Shown one piece after another: positions 22,600 to 35,364 of a stretch of DNA of 64,000 bases. The position numbers were made by a program, and so were the translations under genes. The DNA comes from Juglans regia (Eukaryota; Streptophyta; Magnoliopsida; Fagales; Juglandaceae). The stretch spans positions 19,390,341 through 19,454,340 of the forward strand of contig NC_049912.1 in the NCBI RefSeq assembly GCF_001411555.2, in the 5' to 3' direction. Below the pieces are notes generated by a model. It had not been told where the DNA came from and made no database searches. It worked only from the letters and a program-made list of their open reading frames with translations. Each line of letters starts with the position of its first letter. The stretch's first letter is position 1.

Positions 22600-25500
22600 A
22601 AATAAACTGCACTTAATGTTGTCAAGTAAAATAATATTGTTTCATTGCTATATAACACTTATAGTGTTTATTCAACAGTACCCATGTCTTATGATATTAA
22701 AAACTTAGAAACAGGAAACATAAAGGAAAAAGATTGAGGTTTCATTATATATGCCGTGAGAACATGTAGGATTCCCATTTTCAAATCTTTGAGCACCATT
22801 TCCATCTAATTTAATAAATTAATGACATTCAATTCATCCATTGAGGTGGAGAATTCACATTAATGTAGTTATGGGCTATACACTGGGGTAGACCAATCGA
22901 AACCCAAAACTTATAACTTAACTACTAAATATTAAGAATACATCATTCAAATATGTGGATTTGTGTTGCTCGTCTATCTTTATAAATTATATCTAGTCTG
23001 ATATAACAATATGCACCTGGGCATGAGGGGGTGGGCAGAACAGCTCCTTACAAGATTGCATCAATGTCCTTATATTTGTGGGATATTTGATATTTCCATT
23101 TGGACAAACACCAATATGACAGTTATAGATAAAATGCATTAGTACACACCATTAGAGCAGTTATATATAAAAAAATGTTCTATTTGTTTAAACCAACATA
23201 ATGTCAGCGACGGAAGCATGTAAGCAAACCTCAATATGAGTAATCCATCAATCACTTCCAATATCCAACACCCATATTTACATGTTAGGTCTTATAAAAA
23301 AACTACAACCAAGTATGATCCCATGCCAAACCACCCACCAGTCCCACTTCTCATCAACTTCTTTTGTCACTTTTATCAAAACCAATTATAGTCGTTGATG
23401 AGCCAAAAAAAGGCACCAAGAAAACAGATTTATACACAAACTTCAATGACAAGAATTTTCTTGTAGTTTATGCGCATAAACTACGGGAAAATTCTTGTAA
23501 TTGAAGTACTAGAGCAAGACAAAAGACTAATCCTGTCCTTGAATAAGAAAAAAACAGTTATAAGGGAACCATAAACAAAGAAAGCAAGCTATATAGAGAG
23601 CAATTTTAATAAAAGAAGGTACAAACCTTTTATTTTGCAGTTTACTTCAGAATTACCTTCACAATTTTCTATAATGATAGTGGCATGCACAACCGCTCCT
23701 TGAATCTTGAAGACAGAATGCAAATGACTTTTTTTTCTGAGGAAATGCAACAAATTTGACTTTTACACTCTATTCAACTATTATAAAGCAAAAAGTTACA
23801 ATAAGCAAGGGAAAAACTATAGATGAAAGGGAGAAAACACTACATGCCACATTCTTTTAGTCCCTCTTTATTGGGGTTTGATGCCAATACCCTCTAGATA
23901 AAATCTAGCGAAATAATCTTCTGTTACTTAACCTTCAATAAAATCCTCAAATTTCTGGGTTGACTTAAGCAATTTAAAGTGTGAATATTGGAAAATTAGT
24001 TGTAGCTTACTCATTTTTGTGTTGATGTATTGAGAAGTGTCTCTGAAGTTCAAGATCAGTAATGGAACTTCAGAAAACTGACATACTGGCTTATGTAGAA
24101 AATGCAGGGAAGAATAGAGGTAAGGTCTCACGAGGTGGAAACCATACCTATGACTCATGTCCAGTCTAGAATTATGTATCCTAGAAAATCAGTTATTCAA
24201 ACCAAACGCATTCAAAATATTGTAAAATTAGCATTTCATAAGATATCTATGAGCAACTTTACATACAAAATAAGGGCTACCCTCTACATACCTTTTAAAA
24301 GGAGCTAATGTAGTCCAAATGGAGATTTAACAATCAAAATAAATATTTCTAATTATGAAAAATCCAAACTGAATTTCTAAAATGTAAGCTAGGTGTCTTT
24401 CTTAATATAAGCATGCATTTTTTCACATGACAGAAATGCATATTGATATGATCATCTATCATGATCTCCAGTTTTTGTTTTGAATCTTTTAATAGGCTGA
24501 CTTTGTATTACCCGCTCTTAGACTTGTGGCCTTCATTTTAAAGTAAATGGAATCAGAGAGCCTAGAGAAAACTTCTATTATTTAACATTGGTCCATTAAA
24601 GGAATATATTGATCAAAATCATAGCCACGTTACAACATGCCAATGTGAGGATGTTAGGATAAACACATTTCCTAGAAATGCAAGGATGCACCACATATAA
24701 AAAAAAGGTAGGCAATGCACATCAAAACGGATAAGCCATCTAATATTTGCTATAAAATAGATGATTTAAGAGATTTTTAGTAAAACCTTCTGTATTAGAC
24801 CATATATATTCTGTTACAACAGAGAAATTCTTCATCGCAATTTATATTTTATAGTCAAAACCACTTGTAACTACAGTAGACCCTTTAATATCACACACCT
24901 AAAAAAGAAGTGTAAAGGAAGTGCTGAAATTAAAAGGATTAATAAAACAAAAAAAAAGAGTTCGAATTTATTTCACAGATGGTGTAGCACCTCAACAGAA
25001 CCAACTGGCACTCCAATCTAAGAGTATTTAAAATCATATGATTGTACCCAAGTATTCAAATAACTCACCTGCAAACTAATCATAAATCAAGCGGCAAAAT
25101 GGAGCAATTTCATTGCCAATATAAGTGGAGATGCCAAGAATAGATACAAGCAAGGCTCCTACGAGAATGACAATATTTTGCAAGGAGTTAATTTAATAAT
25201 CACTGAGCACTTGACCTACTAGAAGAAATAATTATAGTTTCATTCGACTATTTCATATAGTTAGAAAAAACAAATTCAAATTGTAGTATGATGACCCTAA
25301 GGGAATGAATAAGCACTAAGCCTAACCATAGAAGAATTGAAGATTACCAATAAACGTCTGAGGAACCACTCCAGGGAACTCCAAATGATCAAAACTGATT
25401 ATGGAAACAAGGATCCAAACTAAACTATGTTTTTAAAAGTCTGTGCCTTCTTAATAGAATATGCAAAGGATATTGAAGATACAGACAAGTAAAACTTACA

Positions 25501-26549
25501 TTATCCAAGTGATGTCGATGATAAAGAATATCATGAAAAGCATGGGTAAATAAAAGATCAACAAAATTATTATTAAAAAAAATGCCACAACTATGACATG
25601 CAATAAGAAGTTGATTCTGAAATAATGAAAACAGAATATCAAGAATACAGTCTCAGAATCTTCAAGCCCGCTATGTGGAATCAAATGGTTCAAGTTATAT
25701 GGAGTTTAAGGCCTATTCGGTAGACTCGAGTTAAGGTTCTTGTTCTGTCTGGCAAAAACTATCAATGAATCTCTGCCACATTGTTGAATAATATTGAACA
25801 AAGTATAAAAGGTTCTCACTCAGTTGAAGAACACTTAAAGGAATAAAAAGTTTAAGGTTCAATGCGTTTTTCATATTAGACTCGAGCTAAACTGTTTTTC
25901 ATTTCTTTCACTTTATTTCTTGCTGCTTCTAGTGCAAGTGAAGGTAGACTATGTCCATATTTTTGTTAGGTTAAAATAGATCATGAGTAGCTCTAGATAG
26001 TAATAGTTTTTGGAAGGATAATAAAAGTAGAATCAAGATGAGATTAGCTAAGGGAGGATCGGGAAGCAGTTTTAAAAGAAATAAAAGAGAAACATTTCCC
26101 AGTAAATAAATGAAAAAGATTGGATAAAAGGGAAAAACTTGTAAAATGAAAGTAAAAGCGGTATAAGATAGAGGGTGGCTAGCGTCTTCATGGACGGGAG
26201 CAAAGTTATAAAAGAAGTAACAGATCAAAAGTAGAAGAGAATATAAAAATATAGATCATGAGATTTAGTTTGTCCTTGAGAGGGAGAAAGAGAGTTTAGG
26301 AGTGATCAAAACCCACCTTGGTCCTCCACATAATGCGTTAATAACACAAACTCCTAATCTTTTGAAAAGCCACAAGTGACAAACTCCCTTCTTATGCTTT
26401 TAAGGGTTCCACAATTTAAAGTAGAGAAGATAATAATCTTTTGGTGATTCTAAAGTAGCAACATAATTAAGGTTTAAAGAATGGATGCTCATATTTGTTG
26501 GTGTGACACAATTCACTAGCTAAGAACTCAATCATTCTCTAAATTGCTT
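22600..26549. other. AT-rich interior of CACTA B, no gene recognised
   Basis: Nearly 4 kb without a coding region that I recognise. Only short open frames occur on either strand. One palindrome is worth noting, 23,440-23,507 (separate entry). Confidence 0.4.
23440..23507. repeat. 68-bp palindrome without loop
   Basis: The half 23,440-23,473 pairs with 23,474-23,507 with three mismatches in 34. The central 20 bases (TAGTTTATGC and its complement) are perfect. No TSD or gene is linked to it. Confidence 0.8.
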
Positions 26550-26592
26550 GATATATATATATGTGTGTGTGTGTATATATATATATATATAG
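26550..26592. repeat. (TA)n(TG)n(TA)n microsatellite at left edge of pararetroviral fragment
   Basis: Runs of TA, then TG, then TA of about 43 bases. A viral-like open frame begins directly at its right edge. Confidence 0.95.
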
Positions 26593-27770
26593 AATTGGTA
26601 TCCAAGACCTACTCCTCCTGATTTACAGTTTGAAGAAAAAGTTTTTCAGAACCAATCTTCTTACTCTGCTGATAAAGTTTATGAATGGAATATTGATGGG
26701 TTATCTGAACAAGAAATCCTCAATGCCATGAGTAAAATGTCTCTAGTTGCAAATGCTTATATTAATAACAATATCAGACAACCTGATGTTGTTATGTTTT
26801 TAACTCAAGGTTTTATTGGTATTTTGAGACATTGGTGGGATAATCTCCAGTATTATTCCAGCATTCTAATCCACACTGATTCAATTATTATAAAGCCAAT
26901 TTATGATAAAACTGACCCCAAAAAATTGATCTATCACAGTGCCTACATTCTCTATGTCATTAATGAGGAAGAATGGGGAACAAACCCATCCACTCCTAAA
27001 TGACTGGCCAAAACAGACACTACTTTCAATTACCATGACTATATTTCTGCTTGGAATCGATTCATGTTTTTCCAGGTACCAGATATGAGTCATTCATGGT
27101 TTCTTAATTTTGACAAAAAATTTAAAGGAAATCTCCCATACTGGTTCCTCAAATGGTGGGACCAATTCGGACCTATTCCTGAAAATTTTCCTGACGAGCT
27201 CATCCGAGTTTTCAAATGCTATTGTACTGTAGCAAACCCCAAAATTGATCGGCAAATGCAGAAATTTTCCTACATTCTCCATTTCTGCCAAAGATACAAA
27301 GTACCCTGGATAATAAAATGGAATTATGAAAGGCATGCTGATATCTTGGTTCGCTACTGCTGCACAAAATGGTGGGATAGGTTTTCCTATACTCAACAGA
27401 TAATTGAATATGTAATCAGAGACTTCCCTCAAACTGCTCCAGATTTGCAGGACAAAAAGGAATTCCCCGAAATTACATATGGTTCTCTTGTTTCAACTGG
27501 ATATCCACCAATCCAGGCTCCCACTTCACCAACTACTTCCCAAAGAGGAAAAACTACCAGCAATTCCTCCAAGAAAAGTTCCTCCAAGAAAATAAGAATA
27601 TTCTTGAAGAACTCTCAAAAAGGGATTTAGTTCAATTGTTAAAGAAATCTCTCGAAAATGATTCTGAAGAAGAAAATAACTCAGAAGCATCTTCAGAGAC
27701 TTCTACTAATTATCCATACAATTGTTTTGGCCATGATTCTCCAGATACTCCAAGGCTATCTGAAGACTGA
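26593..27770 (+). pseudogene. endogenous pararetrovirus-like polyprotein fragment (capsid/gag-like region), broken
   Basis: One reading frame runs from the TA repeat at 26,593 to about 27,600. It is interrupted by a single TGA at 27,001-27,003. A frame change near 27,580-27,600 then leads to an acidic tail ending at 27,770. The protein is rich in Trp, Tyr and Phe, with blocks such as WWDNLQ, YWFLKWWDQFG and CCTKWWDRF, and a basic Ser/Lys stretch near its end. From memory this composition resembles the gag/coat-like proteins of endogenous Caulimoviridae in plant genomes, but a gag-like gene of another retroelement is possible. No zinc knuckle, protease or reverse transcriptase follows, so this is only a fragment and cannot replicate. 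Confidence 0.5.
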
Positions 27771-28277
27771 CCATATTATTGTTGAAGACTGACCGTCCAA
27801 AAGACTGATCGAGCTCTTCAAACAAATTTGCCAGGGAAAGGCTAACCGTTTCTCAGACTGATCGAGCCCTTCTTTGATAATTTAACGTTTTGTATCAAAA
27901 GCAGTCCAGCAAAGACACAGTAATGATTCCCAACATAATGATGATTTCCAAGCTGCCACTACATGCCAAAAGCAGACAGCCAGAGACATAAAGTTGACAG
28001 CTAGTTCATACCCGTGCTAAAACAGTATTCACTGTTTAGTCACGGACTTACTTTCACTATTTCACTTTGATTATTGTATACAGGAACTCCTTGTGCTATA
28101 AAAGGAGAACCTTGCTTCAGAATTAGGTAGAGTTCACTCGCCTCATTCTCTCTTCCTTCTCATTTCTTACCCACTCTCTCTCTCTTCCACCTTATTTTGC
28201 TCTCACCTTATTCTGAATATTGTAAGTGCAAACCTGCACTACCTACTTTTGTAATTTTACTATCTTTATGTTAATGC
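27771..28277 (+). promoter_or_regulatory. pararetroviral-type promoter/leader candidate
   Basis: Downstream of the viral-like frame is a non-coding stretch with repeated AGACTGA(T/C)CG motifs. It is followed by a TATA box (TATAAAAG, 28,097-28,104) with GAGAACC downstream, then a pyrimidine-rich tract (about 28,140-28,205). Caulimovirid genomes place their single full-length-RNA promoter in the large intergenic region behind the last ORF, which fits this position. Function is inferred only. Confidence 0.4.
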
Positions 28278-28301
28278 TATATATATATATATATATATAT
28301 A
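28278..28301. repeat. (TA)n microsatellite at right edge of pararetroviral fragment
   Basis: A pure TA run of about 24 bases; together with 26,550-26,592 it brackets the viral-like segment. Confidence 0.95.
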
Positions 28302-29565
28302 ACTCTAATTCTGAATTGAAAAAAAAAATGACTTGGATTTAAAGAAATGTGTCCTATAATTATATCTTAGTAATTTTAGCACATCTTCATAACTTGTAAA
28401 ATTATAAAAGATCTCCTTCATTTCATTACTAAACAAGGATCTAGAAACCTTGATTTTGCTCAGTTGTAATGGCGGTATAAGAATCATGATTTTTGGAGTA
28501 AAAGTTATATTTGAATGCATGTAGATGTCGAGGATACACCATTTGCATTATCAAATCCGATATGTCCGAAATCTATATAGAAATCATGAATTTCAGGAAA
28601 AAAATTATATATGAATGCATGTAGATGTCAAGGATACACCATCGACAGTATTAAATATTGTTTTTTTTTTCTCTAGTAAAACACCTGAATTTATTTATTT
28701 ATATAGTTATTGATGTCATTGATAAGAAGAAAAAAAAAATCAGTTATCATTGTCTTGTAAATTTCACGCTTATTTTATGTTTTCAGGGACAGAGAGAGAG
28801 AGAGAGAGATACTTGAGCTGGTATGCTCCAAGATGTTGTACTTGTCTGCCAAAGTGTCCCAAGGGAGAGAGATATTTGAGTTGGTATGTTCCAAGATGTT
28901 GTACTTGCTGCCAAGGTCTTCCAAGCTATTTTGGTCAAACTAATCTCCCTAATTGCAAAAAATGCATCCACCCCACAGGCAATATCCAAACTATTTTGGC
29001 CAAAACTATTTTGGCCGAACTAATCTTCCAAGCTATGTTCTTTAAATCTTAGATGCTCATCTAAGATTTTCTTTAAACCTTTTTCCTGTCAGGGTAACTT
29101 TAACGTTTGGCTTCCAAGGGTGAAAATATCCAGTTGTATGGGGTTTGAGAAAGTTTTGTTTTAGTGGCCAGATTTGTTTTGATCCACAATTCTTGTATGT
29201 TGCCCTATTCATTGTTTATTATACGTGTTTAAATGTCAATATGAAAAGGGGTTTTACATGGCAAAAAGTCCAAGTGTATACGTCTTCTATGTACGCTGAT
29301 GGTACAATTAAGTGGCTTAAGCATTGCTAATAGTTAAGGTGTGATCATTAATCCCTCTATCTTTATTAGGCTCAATTTTGGACCTTTAGACTCTAGCCTT
29401 AACTATTTTTTTTTCTTGTCATTAGTAAGTTATATAAACAGACCTATATTTGAAATGTCCCGTAGCGTGTGGAAATCCCCAACTTTGTGCAATAACTTCA
29501 CAAATTCATATACTATAGCAAAAATGGCAGCACTTTCTCACGCATTATAAGAAATCACTTACTTA
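28302..29565. other. CACTA B interior, no gene; includes a diverged tandem duplication
   Basis: No gene recognised. Two consecutive diverged copies of an approximately 63-base unit (GAGAGATACTTGAGCTGGTATG and GAGAGATATTTGAGTTGGTATG, each continuing CCAAGATGTTGTACTTG) lie at about 28,803-28,915 behind a (GA)n run. Another pair of similar 50-base stretches (ATGAATGCATGTAGATGTC ... GGATACACCATC) lies at about 28,511-28,545 and 28,611-28,645. Confidence 0.55.
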
Positions 29566-30559
29566 TAGTTGGGGGTGTAAGCTGGCCGGTTCGGACTGGA
29601 AAAATCGACCGGACCGAGAAAACATAGGGTCGGTCTCGATCCAGAAAGTAGTGGGATTTCGGTCTTCGGTTTGGCGGTCCCGGGGTGGAGATTTCTCAGA
29701 CCGGATTGGACCGACCGAAATATTTTTTTTTTAATAAATATATTATTTTATATATTAATTGTAAAATAAATTATGTAGTTTTCATCTAACCTATCCCTAA
29801 ATATATTATTTTATATAATAACTGTATAATAAATTATGTAATTTTCATCTAATCTTTCCCCATTTAGAATATAAAATTTTAAATTTGTAATTACAAATTA
29901 ATATTGTATTAATCATATATTATAAATTAACCTATCAATTTATAATTAACTAATGTGTGACCAGTGACCACTGACATGATGACATCTATGAGACTATGAC
30001 CTAAGTTGTAACCTGCAAGTAAATATAAAGCATGTATGGATGTATGGAATCATGGATAATTAAATTATTTATGCTTATTAGTTATTGCTTCATATACAAA
30101 ATGTAAAAAATTATAAATAGCTCATTATAATTTATGCATTAACTTAGAACTATCATAAATTATAATACATTAATATACTCTAAGTTAGTAACAAATAACA
30201 ATTAACATCATCAATATAATTATATAATTATAAATTGATAGCTATACTAAATCACTAAGTTTATAACTAATATGAATATATAACTATAGTCTAATGTTAA
30301 ATATAGTTATACTAATATATAAATTTATGACTAATACTAAATTACTAATACTAATTACTATAACTAAATCACTATAGTCTATTAAAAATTTAAATGTATT
30401 ACAAATGTATATAAATTATAATTATCAATTTTTTAAACCATAAATTTTTTTTAATTATCATTTAAAAAAAACCACATTTGATGATTTGAGGGAGTCCCAA
30501 GTTTGAATAAACGGTGCCGTTTCCTTTCTTTTCAAACCCTAAAGTGACGTCTAAAATCA

Positions 30560-30900
30560 TTTCTCAATTCCCTCGTCTCTCAGTCCCTCGTCTATGTCTG
30601 TCTCTCTCGTCTCTGTCTCGGACTCTCGAGTTTTCACAGACCAACGTCTTGCGGCTCTCACCTCTCTCAGTCCCTCAACTTGCCTCTCTCTCAGTCCCTC
30701 ATCTCGCCTGTCTCAGTCCCTCGTCTTTCCTCTCTCAGTCCCTCGAGTCCTCGACTCCCTTGTCTCGCCTCTCTCTCGTCCCTCGTCTCTGTCTCTCTCG
30801 TCCCTCGTCTCGCCTTTTTTAGTCCCTCGTCTCGCCACTCTCTCGTCACTCGTCCCTCCGAGGGACTCCCTCCGTCCCGCGTCTCTTAATCAGCCATGCA
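30560..30900 (+). repeat. CT-rich degenerate repeat upstream of hAT 1 transposase
   Basis: About 340 bases built from variants of CAGTCCCTCGTCTCGCCTCTCT. The several open frames here are simple consequences of this repeat. Its position suggests it belongs to the leader of the transposase gene. A GTGAATT heptamer is also repeated five times at 31,129-31,164. Confidence 0.7.
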
Positions 30901-31591
30901 CAGACCCAGTCACCCACGCATAGACCCACGCACTGATGCATAGACTCTCAGCCAATTGGCCTCACAAATTCACAATCACGGTAATGGAATTATGTAAATA
31001 TGTTGTTATTTTCAAATCTCAAAGACTCAAATCTGGTAGATGGTTTTATTGGGGTTTTTGAATCCGAAATTTATTCATTTTGTGATTGTGTTTGTGAATT
31101 GTGATTGGGTTTGTATTATTAGGATTTTGTGAATTGTGAATTGTGAATTGTGAATTGTGAATTGAGTTTGTGTTATTAGGGTTTTGTGAATTGTGATTGC
31201 GCTTGTGTTATTAATAATTAGGGTTTTATGAGGTTTATAACTTTAAGAAAATGATGGTTGAAGTGTAATGTGGGAGTAATGAGTATTGTAAATTTGTAGT
31301 GCACATAGCTTCAGCCTTCATGTTAAAATATAGGGCACATTAACAATGTTACATAGATCACTGATTCACTAGTGCTATATATGATTGTCCAGTTCTAGGT
31401 TTTCCTCCTTTTAAGAGTACTGTTTTTTCAAATATTGTTAATGTTGATCAATGACTAAACCCAATATTTTTTCAAATATTGTTAATGTTTGCATTTTTAG
31501 GAAAAATGCAGATTGTGTATTTTTAGGTCAAATATTTTTTGTAAGAACTAAACCCTTAATTAGTATTTAATCCCCATTCTTTCTTTTCTAG

Positions 31592-33595
31592 ATGGACTAT
31601 ATTCTAGAATTGATTCCACAAGATTCTACTACAGATGATGTAGAGTCAACACAGGCTACACATGGGCAAGGCATTCCTCCACTCCCACCCAATGTAAGTA
31701 CTAATACTAAACCGAGTGGTAGTGGTAGACATAGGTCAATGGTTTGGGATCATTTTACAATAATACCAAAATGTGATCCAACTAAACCTAGGGCTGCATG
31801 TAATTACTGTGGTGCTTCGTTTGCATGTGATACGAAAACCAACGGTACAAAGTCCATGAAGCATCACATTGAAAAACAATGTAAGAAATATCCATTGAGA
31901 CAGACGGATAAGTCTCAAACTACTCTAGGTTGAAAGGCGGGTGTAGGAAGTGATAGTGGGGGATTTATGCCCATATCATTTAGTGTTGAGGCTTGCGGAC
32001 AAGCCTTAACAGAAATGATTATTCTTGATGAGTTACCCTTTAGGTTTGTTTAAGGAGAGGGTTTCAAGAAGTTTATGCTCATTGTTTGCCCTAAGTGAGT
32101 AAGGATTATATCCTGTGTTACGGTTGCAAAGGATTGCTTTAGTGTGTATATAAGGGAAAAAACTAAGTTAAGAAGTGCTCTTCAAGGGCTACGAGTTTCC
32201 CTCACCACAGATACATGGACATCCGTGCAAAACCTCAATTATATGTATCTCACGGCATACTTTATCGATGATAATTGGAAACTACACAAAATAATTCTTT
32301 CTTTTTGTTTGGGTGAGAATCACAAGGGTGATACACTTGGTAGGGCCATAAAGATGTGCTTGCATGATTGGGGGAGACCGAAAGTACTTGCAATCACACT
32401 TGATAATGCAAGTTCTAGTAACGGAGTAGTTTCTTATTTGAAGAAAAAAACCCAAGTATAGTAAGGACACTGTTTTGGAACATGAATTCTTGCATGCTAA
32501 GTGTTGTGCCCACATCCTAAACTTAATTGTCCGTGAGGGGTTGAGAGAATTTGATGAGTCTATTGTGAAGGTGAGATGTGTTGTGAAATATGTTAAGTCC
32601 TCACTTCAAAAGTGGAGTACATTTAAGAAATGTATTGGGTTGGAAGAAATTGCAAGCAAAAGTGGCATTTGTTTAGATGTACCGACTAGGTGGAACTCCA
32701 CCTATCTTATGTTGAAAGGGATTTTAAAATTTCGAAAAACTTTTGAATGGTTGGAAGAAGAAGATTGGGGGTTCCTTAGTAGTGTTGGAGACGATGATGA
32801 CGATGATGATCAAATTGGTGATGTGGTGAATACGAGAACATCAAAGAAGTTAGGGCCTCCCAATAATAACGATTGGGAGAAGGTAAAGTTGTTTGTAAAG
32901 TTTCTTAAACTATTTCATGATGCAACTTTATTTTTTTCGGAGAATGAATATGTAACTTGCAACTCATTTTTTTTGGAGTTAGTTAAAATATCCGATGGAA
33001 TTGATGTAGAGTGTGAAATAGGAAGCCTCGTGGTGTGATTAATGGCCACAAATATAAAGAAAAAATTTGACAAATATTGGGGCGACTTACATAATATGAA
33101 TATGTTGCTGTTTGGTGGGATTATTCTTGATCTTAAGAAGTAAATTCTACAGATGGTAGTGGTAGTGCTTGAGTTGATAGGACGGCAGAAAGAATGGTCA
33201 TATTTAAGCAATGGTTACAGTCGGAAAACACTTTGGGGAGCAAGAACAACGTTGATAGATACTTAACTGAAAGTTGTGAGGAGGTATTCCCAAGTTTTGA
33301 CATTCTTATTTGGTGGAGGGTTAATTCAATTAGATATCGTGTACTTTCAAAAGTTGCACGAGATGTATCCGCAATTCCGGTATCTATAGTGGCCTCTGAA
33401 TCTACATTTAGCATGGCGGGTCATGTCCTTGATCCTTTTCGAAGTAGTTTATCTCCGATGATGGTTGATGCTCTAATTTGTACACAGAATTGGCTTCGTT
33501 CTTCTTCTACTCCAATCAACCTTAGGACTTTAATGAATGAGGTGGAGGATTTTGAAAGGCAGTTGGGTATGTTTCTTACTTACTTCATTCTATAA
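31592..33595 (+). pseudogene. hAT transposase (BED finger plus hAT_dimer), nearly open
   Basis: The start ATG is at 31,592. The BED zinc finger (VWDHFTIIPKCD, CNYCGASFACD, MKHHIEKQC) spans about 31,737-31,885. The catalytic-region block VSLTTDTWTSVQNLNYMYLT is at about 32,190-32,250, CCAHILNLIVREGL at about 32,500-32,540 and PTRWNSTYLML near 32,680. The C-terminal dimerisation block (SIVASESTFSMAGHVLDPFRSSLSPMMVDALICTQNWL) lies at about 33,380-33,500. Three stops in the first frame (31,931, 32,054, 32,096), a frame change at the A-run near 32,446-32,452, a TGA at 33,037 and a shift near 33,190 inactivate it. In this family the enzyme cuts TIR ends and leaves 8-bp duplications. Confidence 0.9.
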
Positions 33596-33599
33596 CTGT

Positions 33600-34440
33600 T
33601 TTTTTTATAAATACTTCATTTTATAACTTTTATGAGCTATAATATTATATGTTATGAAAATTTATATAATTTGTTTTATTTCTTTATTGTATAGAACTTG
33701 TTCGGGACGGTGACAATTCTATGGAGGCTTCAAATACAATATCTACAACCAATGCAACTTAATGAGGTGAATTGTATTTTAGCTCGTTAGTTTTCAATTC
33801 TCACTTTTGCTATTTGCTAATAATTCCTTTGTTTACACTTTACAGCGTATTGTGAAAACTGAAAAGTGAAAAGTATGTCAAGACAAAAGATGGAGGAAGC
33901 TAGGACTTAGGAGCTGCCAGGAGAATAATTGTATAATTTGCATTGATGTAAATTGTAATTTGTATTTAAAGATTTTAATTTTTCAGTTATTTGGGACCTG
34001 TATAATTTTTAGTTTTTATTATCTATACTTGGGAATGGTTTTTTTTTTCTTTCTTCCTTTTAGAAGCCAAATTTGCTTGGGAATGTTTTTTCAATTTTCT
34101 TTCATTATCTAGTATAATTTTTAGTTTTAACCTTGTTTAAATTGTTTGGATGGATTAGTAGGAAGAAAATCAAGTAGTTATTCCTTTTTTTGAAGTTTTT
34201 GATGGATATAGATAAAATATATTTTTTGTAGTAAAAATTTTTATTTAAATTTATTCACTGTAATTTAGTTAGCATATTGCTTTGTAATTTATTCCTTTTT
34301 AGACTATCGGTGAATAGTTTTGTAACTTGCATTTTTTTTATAAGTATTTTGTGGGTGACTTTATAAGTTGTATTTTTTTGCTTCAAATTGGATAAAATGT
34401 TAGTAGATTTTACTATTGGGCCGAAAAAATAGAAGAATAA
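33600..34440. other. 3' region of hAT transposon 1, no further gene
   Basis: AT-rich sequence between the transposase and the right subterminal repeats. It probably includes one short last exon near 33,695-33,760 (LVRDGDNSMEAS...) and the 3' UTR. Confidence 0.45.
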
Positions 34441-34630
34441 GGTTGGGCAATTAGCCCATCTGGATTCGGTTGGACTGATAGGCCCGATCGACCGGACCGG
34501 ACCGGACCAGTCCTTATGCCTATTCGGTCCGGTCCAGGGTGAGAAAACCCTGGACCGAATTGGTCCGGTCTGGTCCACAAAACCTCATCGGGACAGACCA
34601 GATCGGACCGAATTCACCCCTACTTACAGT

Positions 34631-35364
34631 AAATATAGTAAAAAAAAAAAAATTGGGCCATAAATTCTACAAGAAAAAGCTTTTGATAAGCAAAAAAAAA
34701 AACAATATTTGCTGAATTTAACTAATTGAGCAGCTCAAACACACAAGACAGATACACAACATTAAACCGCAAAAAAATAGAGAAACATGCACATCAATTT
34801 CACAAAGGAAAAAAAAATTATTGTAGATCTAAAAATGACAACAAATTTGTAATGCAACCTACTTGTGAAGGGGGGAAGATAAATGCAATGGCAGTAGGAG
34901 ATACCTGGAGCCTCAATTGATTATTCTTGAAAACCCCAAAATATTAACTTCTATGTCGAAATGGAGGCACGAAATTGAAATTTGTAAGGGGAGATGGAAA
35001 TGTAGGACCTAGCTTCCCAAAGAAAGACAATAGGAGCAGTGGAGAACACTAGGGTAGCCGATTGTGGGATTTGAAGTTCTGTGAAATTGGTGAACCAAGA
35101 ACGGAAGGGAGAAGGCCAGTGTGAGGAAATGGGACTCGAAAAATGGGCCAAAAGCTCACAACGGGGGAGTTGACGCCATGAGAGAACACTGGAGAGGTTG
35201 TATCTTGCAGGGTTTGGAAATGGAGTCTGTTGGTGCAATGGGTCGAAGTGTAGAAGAGTTCTCGGGCGTTGAAGTGGGCAGACATGGGGGAAATAAAGTT
35301 GGGGGGAAAATAAAAGGGATTTCGTGCGTTTGGAGCCCATGCTTCAATCCCAGCGAAAATCATA
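34631..35364. other. CACTA B interior right of hAT 1, no gene
   Basis: Several overlapping open frames on both strands (34,950-35,415) look like chance frames; none is recognised. Confidence 0.4.

Larger units (their letters stand above)
29566..34622 (+). mobile_element. hAT transposon 1, about 5.06 kb
   Basis: The left end starts TAGTTGGGGGTG and the right end (reverse complement) TAGGGGTGAATTCGGTCC. Both ends carry dense CGGACCG/CCGGTTCGG subterminal motifs (29,583-29,720 and 34,450-34,612). Flanking 8-mers CTTACTTA and CTTACAGT agree at five or six positions, an eroded hAT-type TSD. Inside, on the plus strand, is an hAT transposase with BED finger and C-terminal dimerisation region. It sits wholly within CACTA element B. 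Confidence 0.82.

Noticed and set aside
30514..30923. Three overlapping Ser/Leu-rich open frames
   Set aside because: They are translations of the CT-rich degenerate repeat in all three frames; no start context or family.
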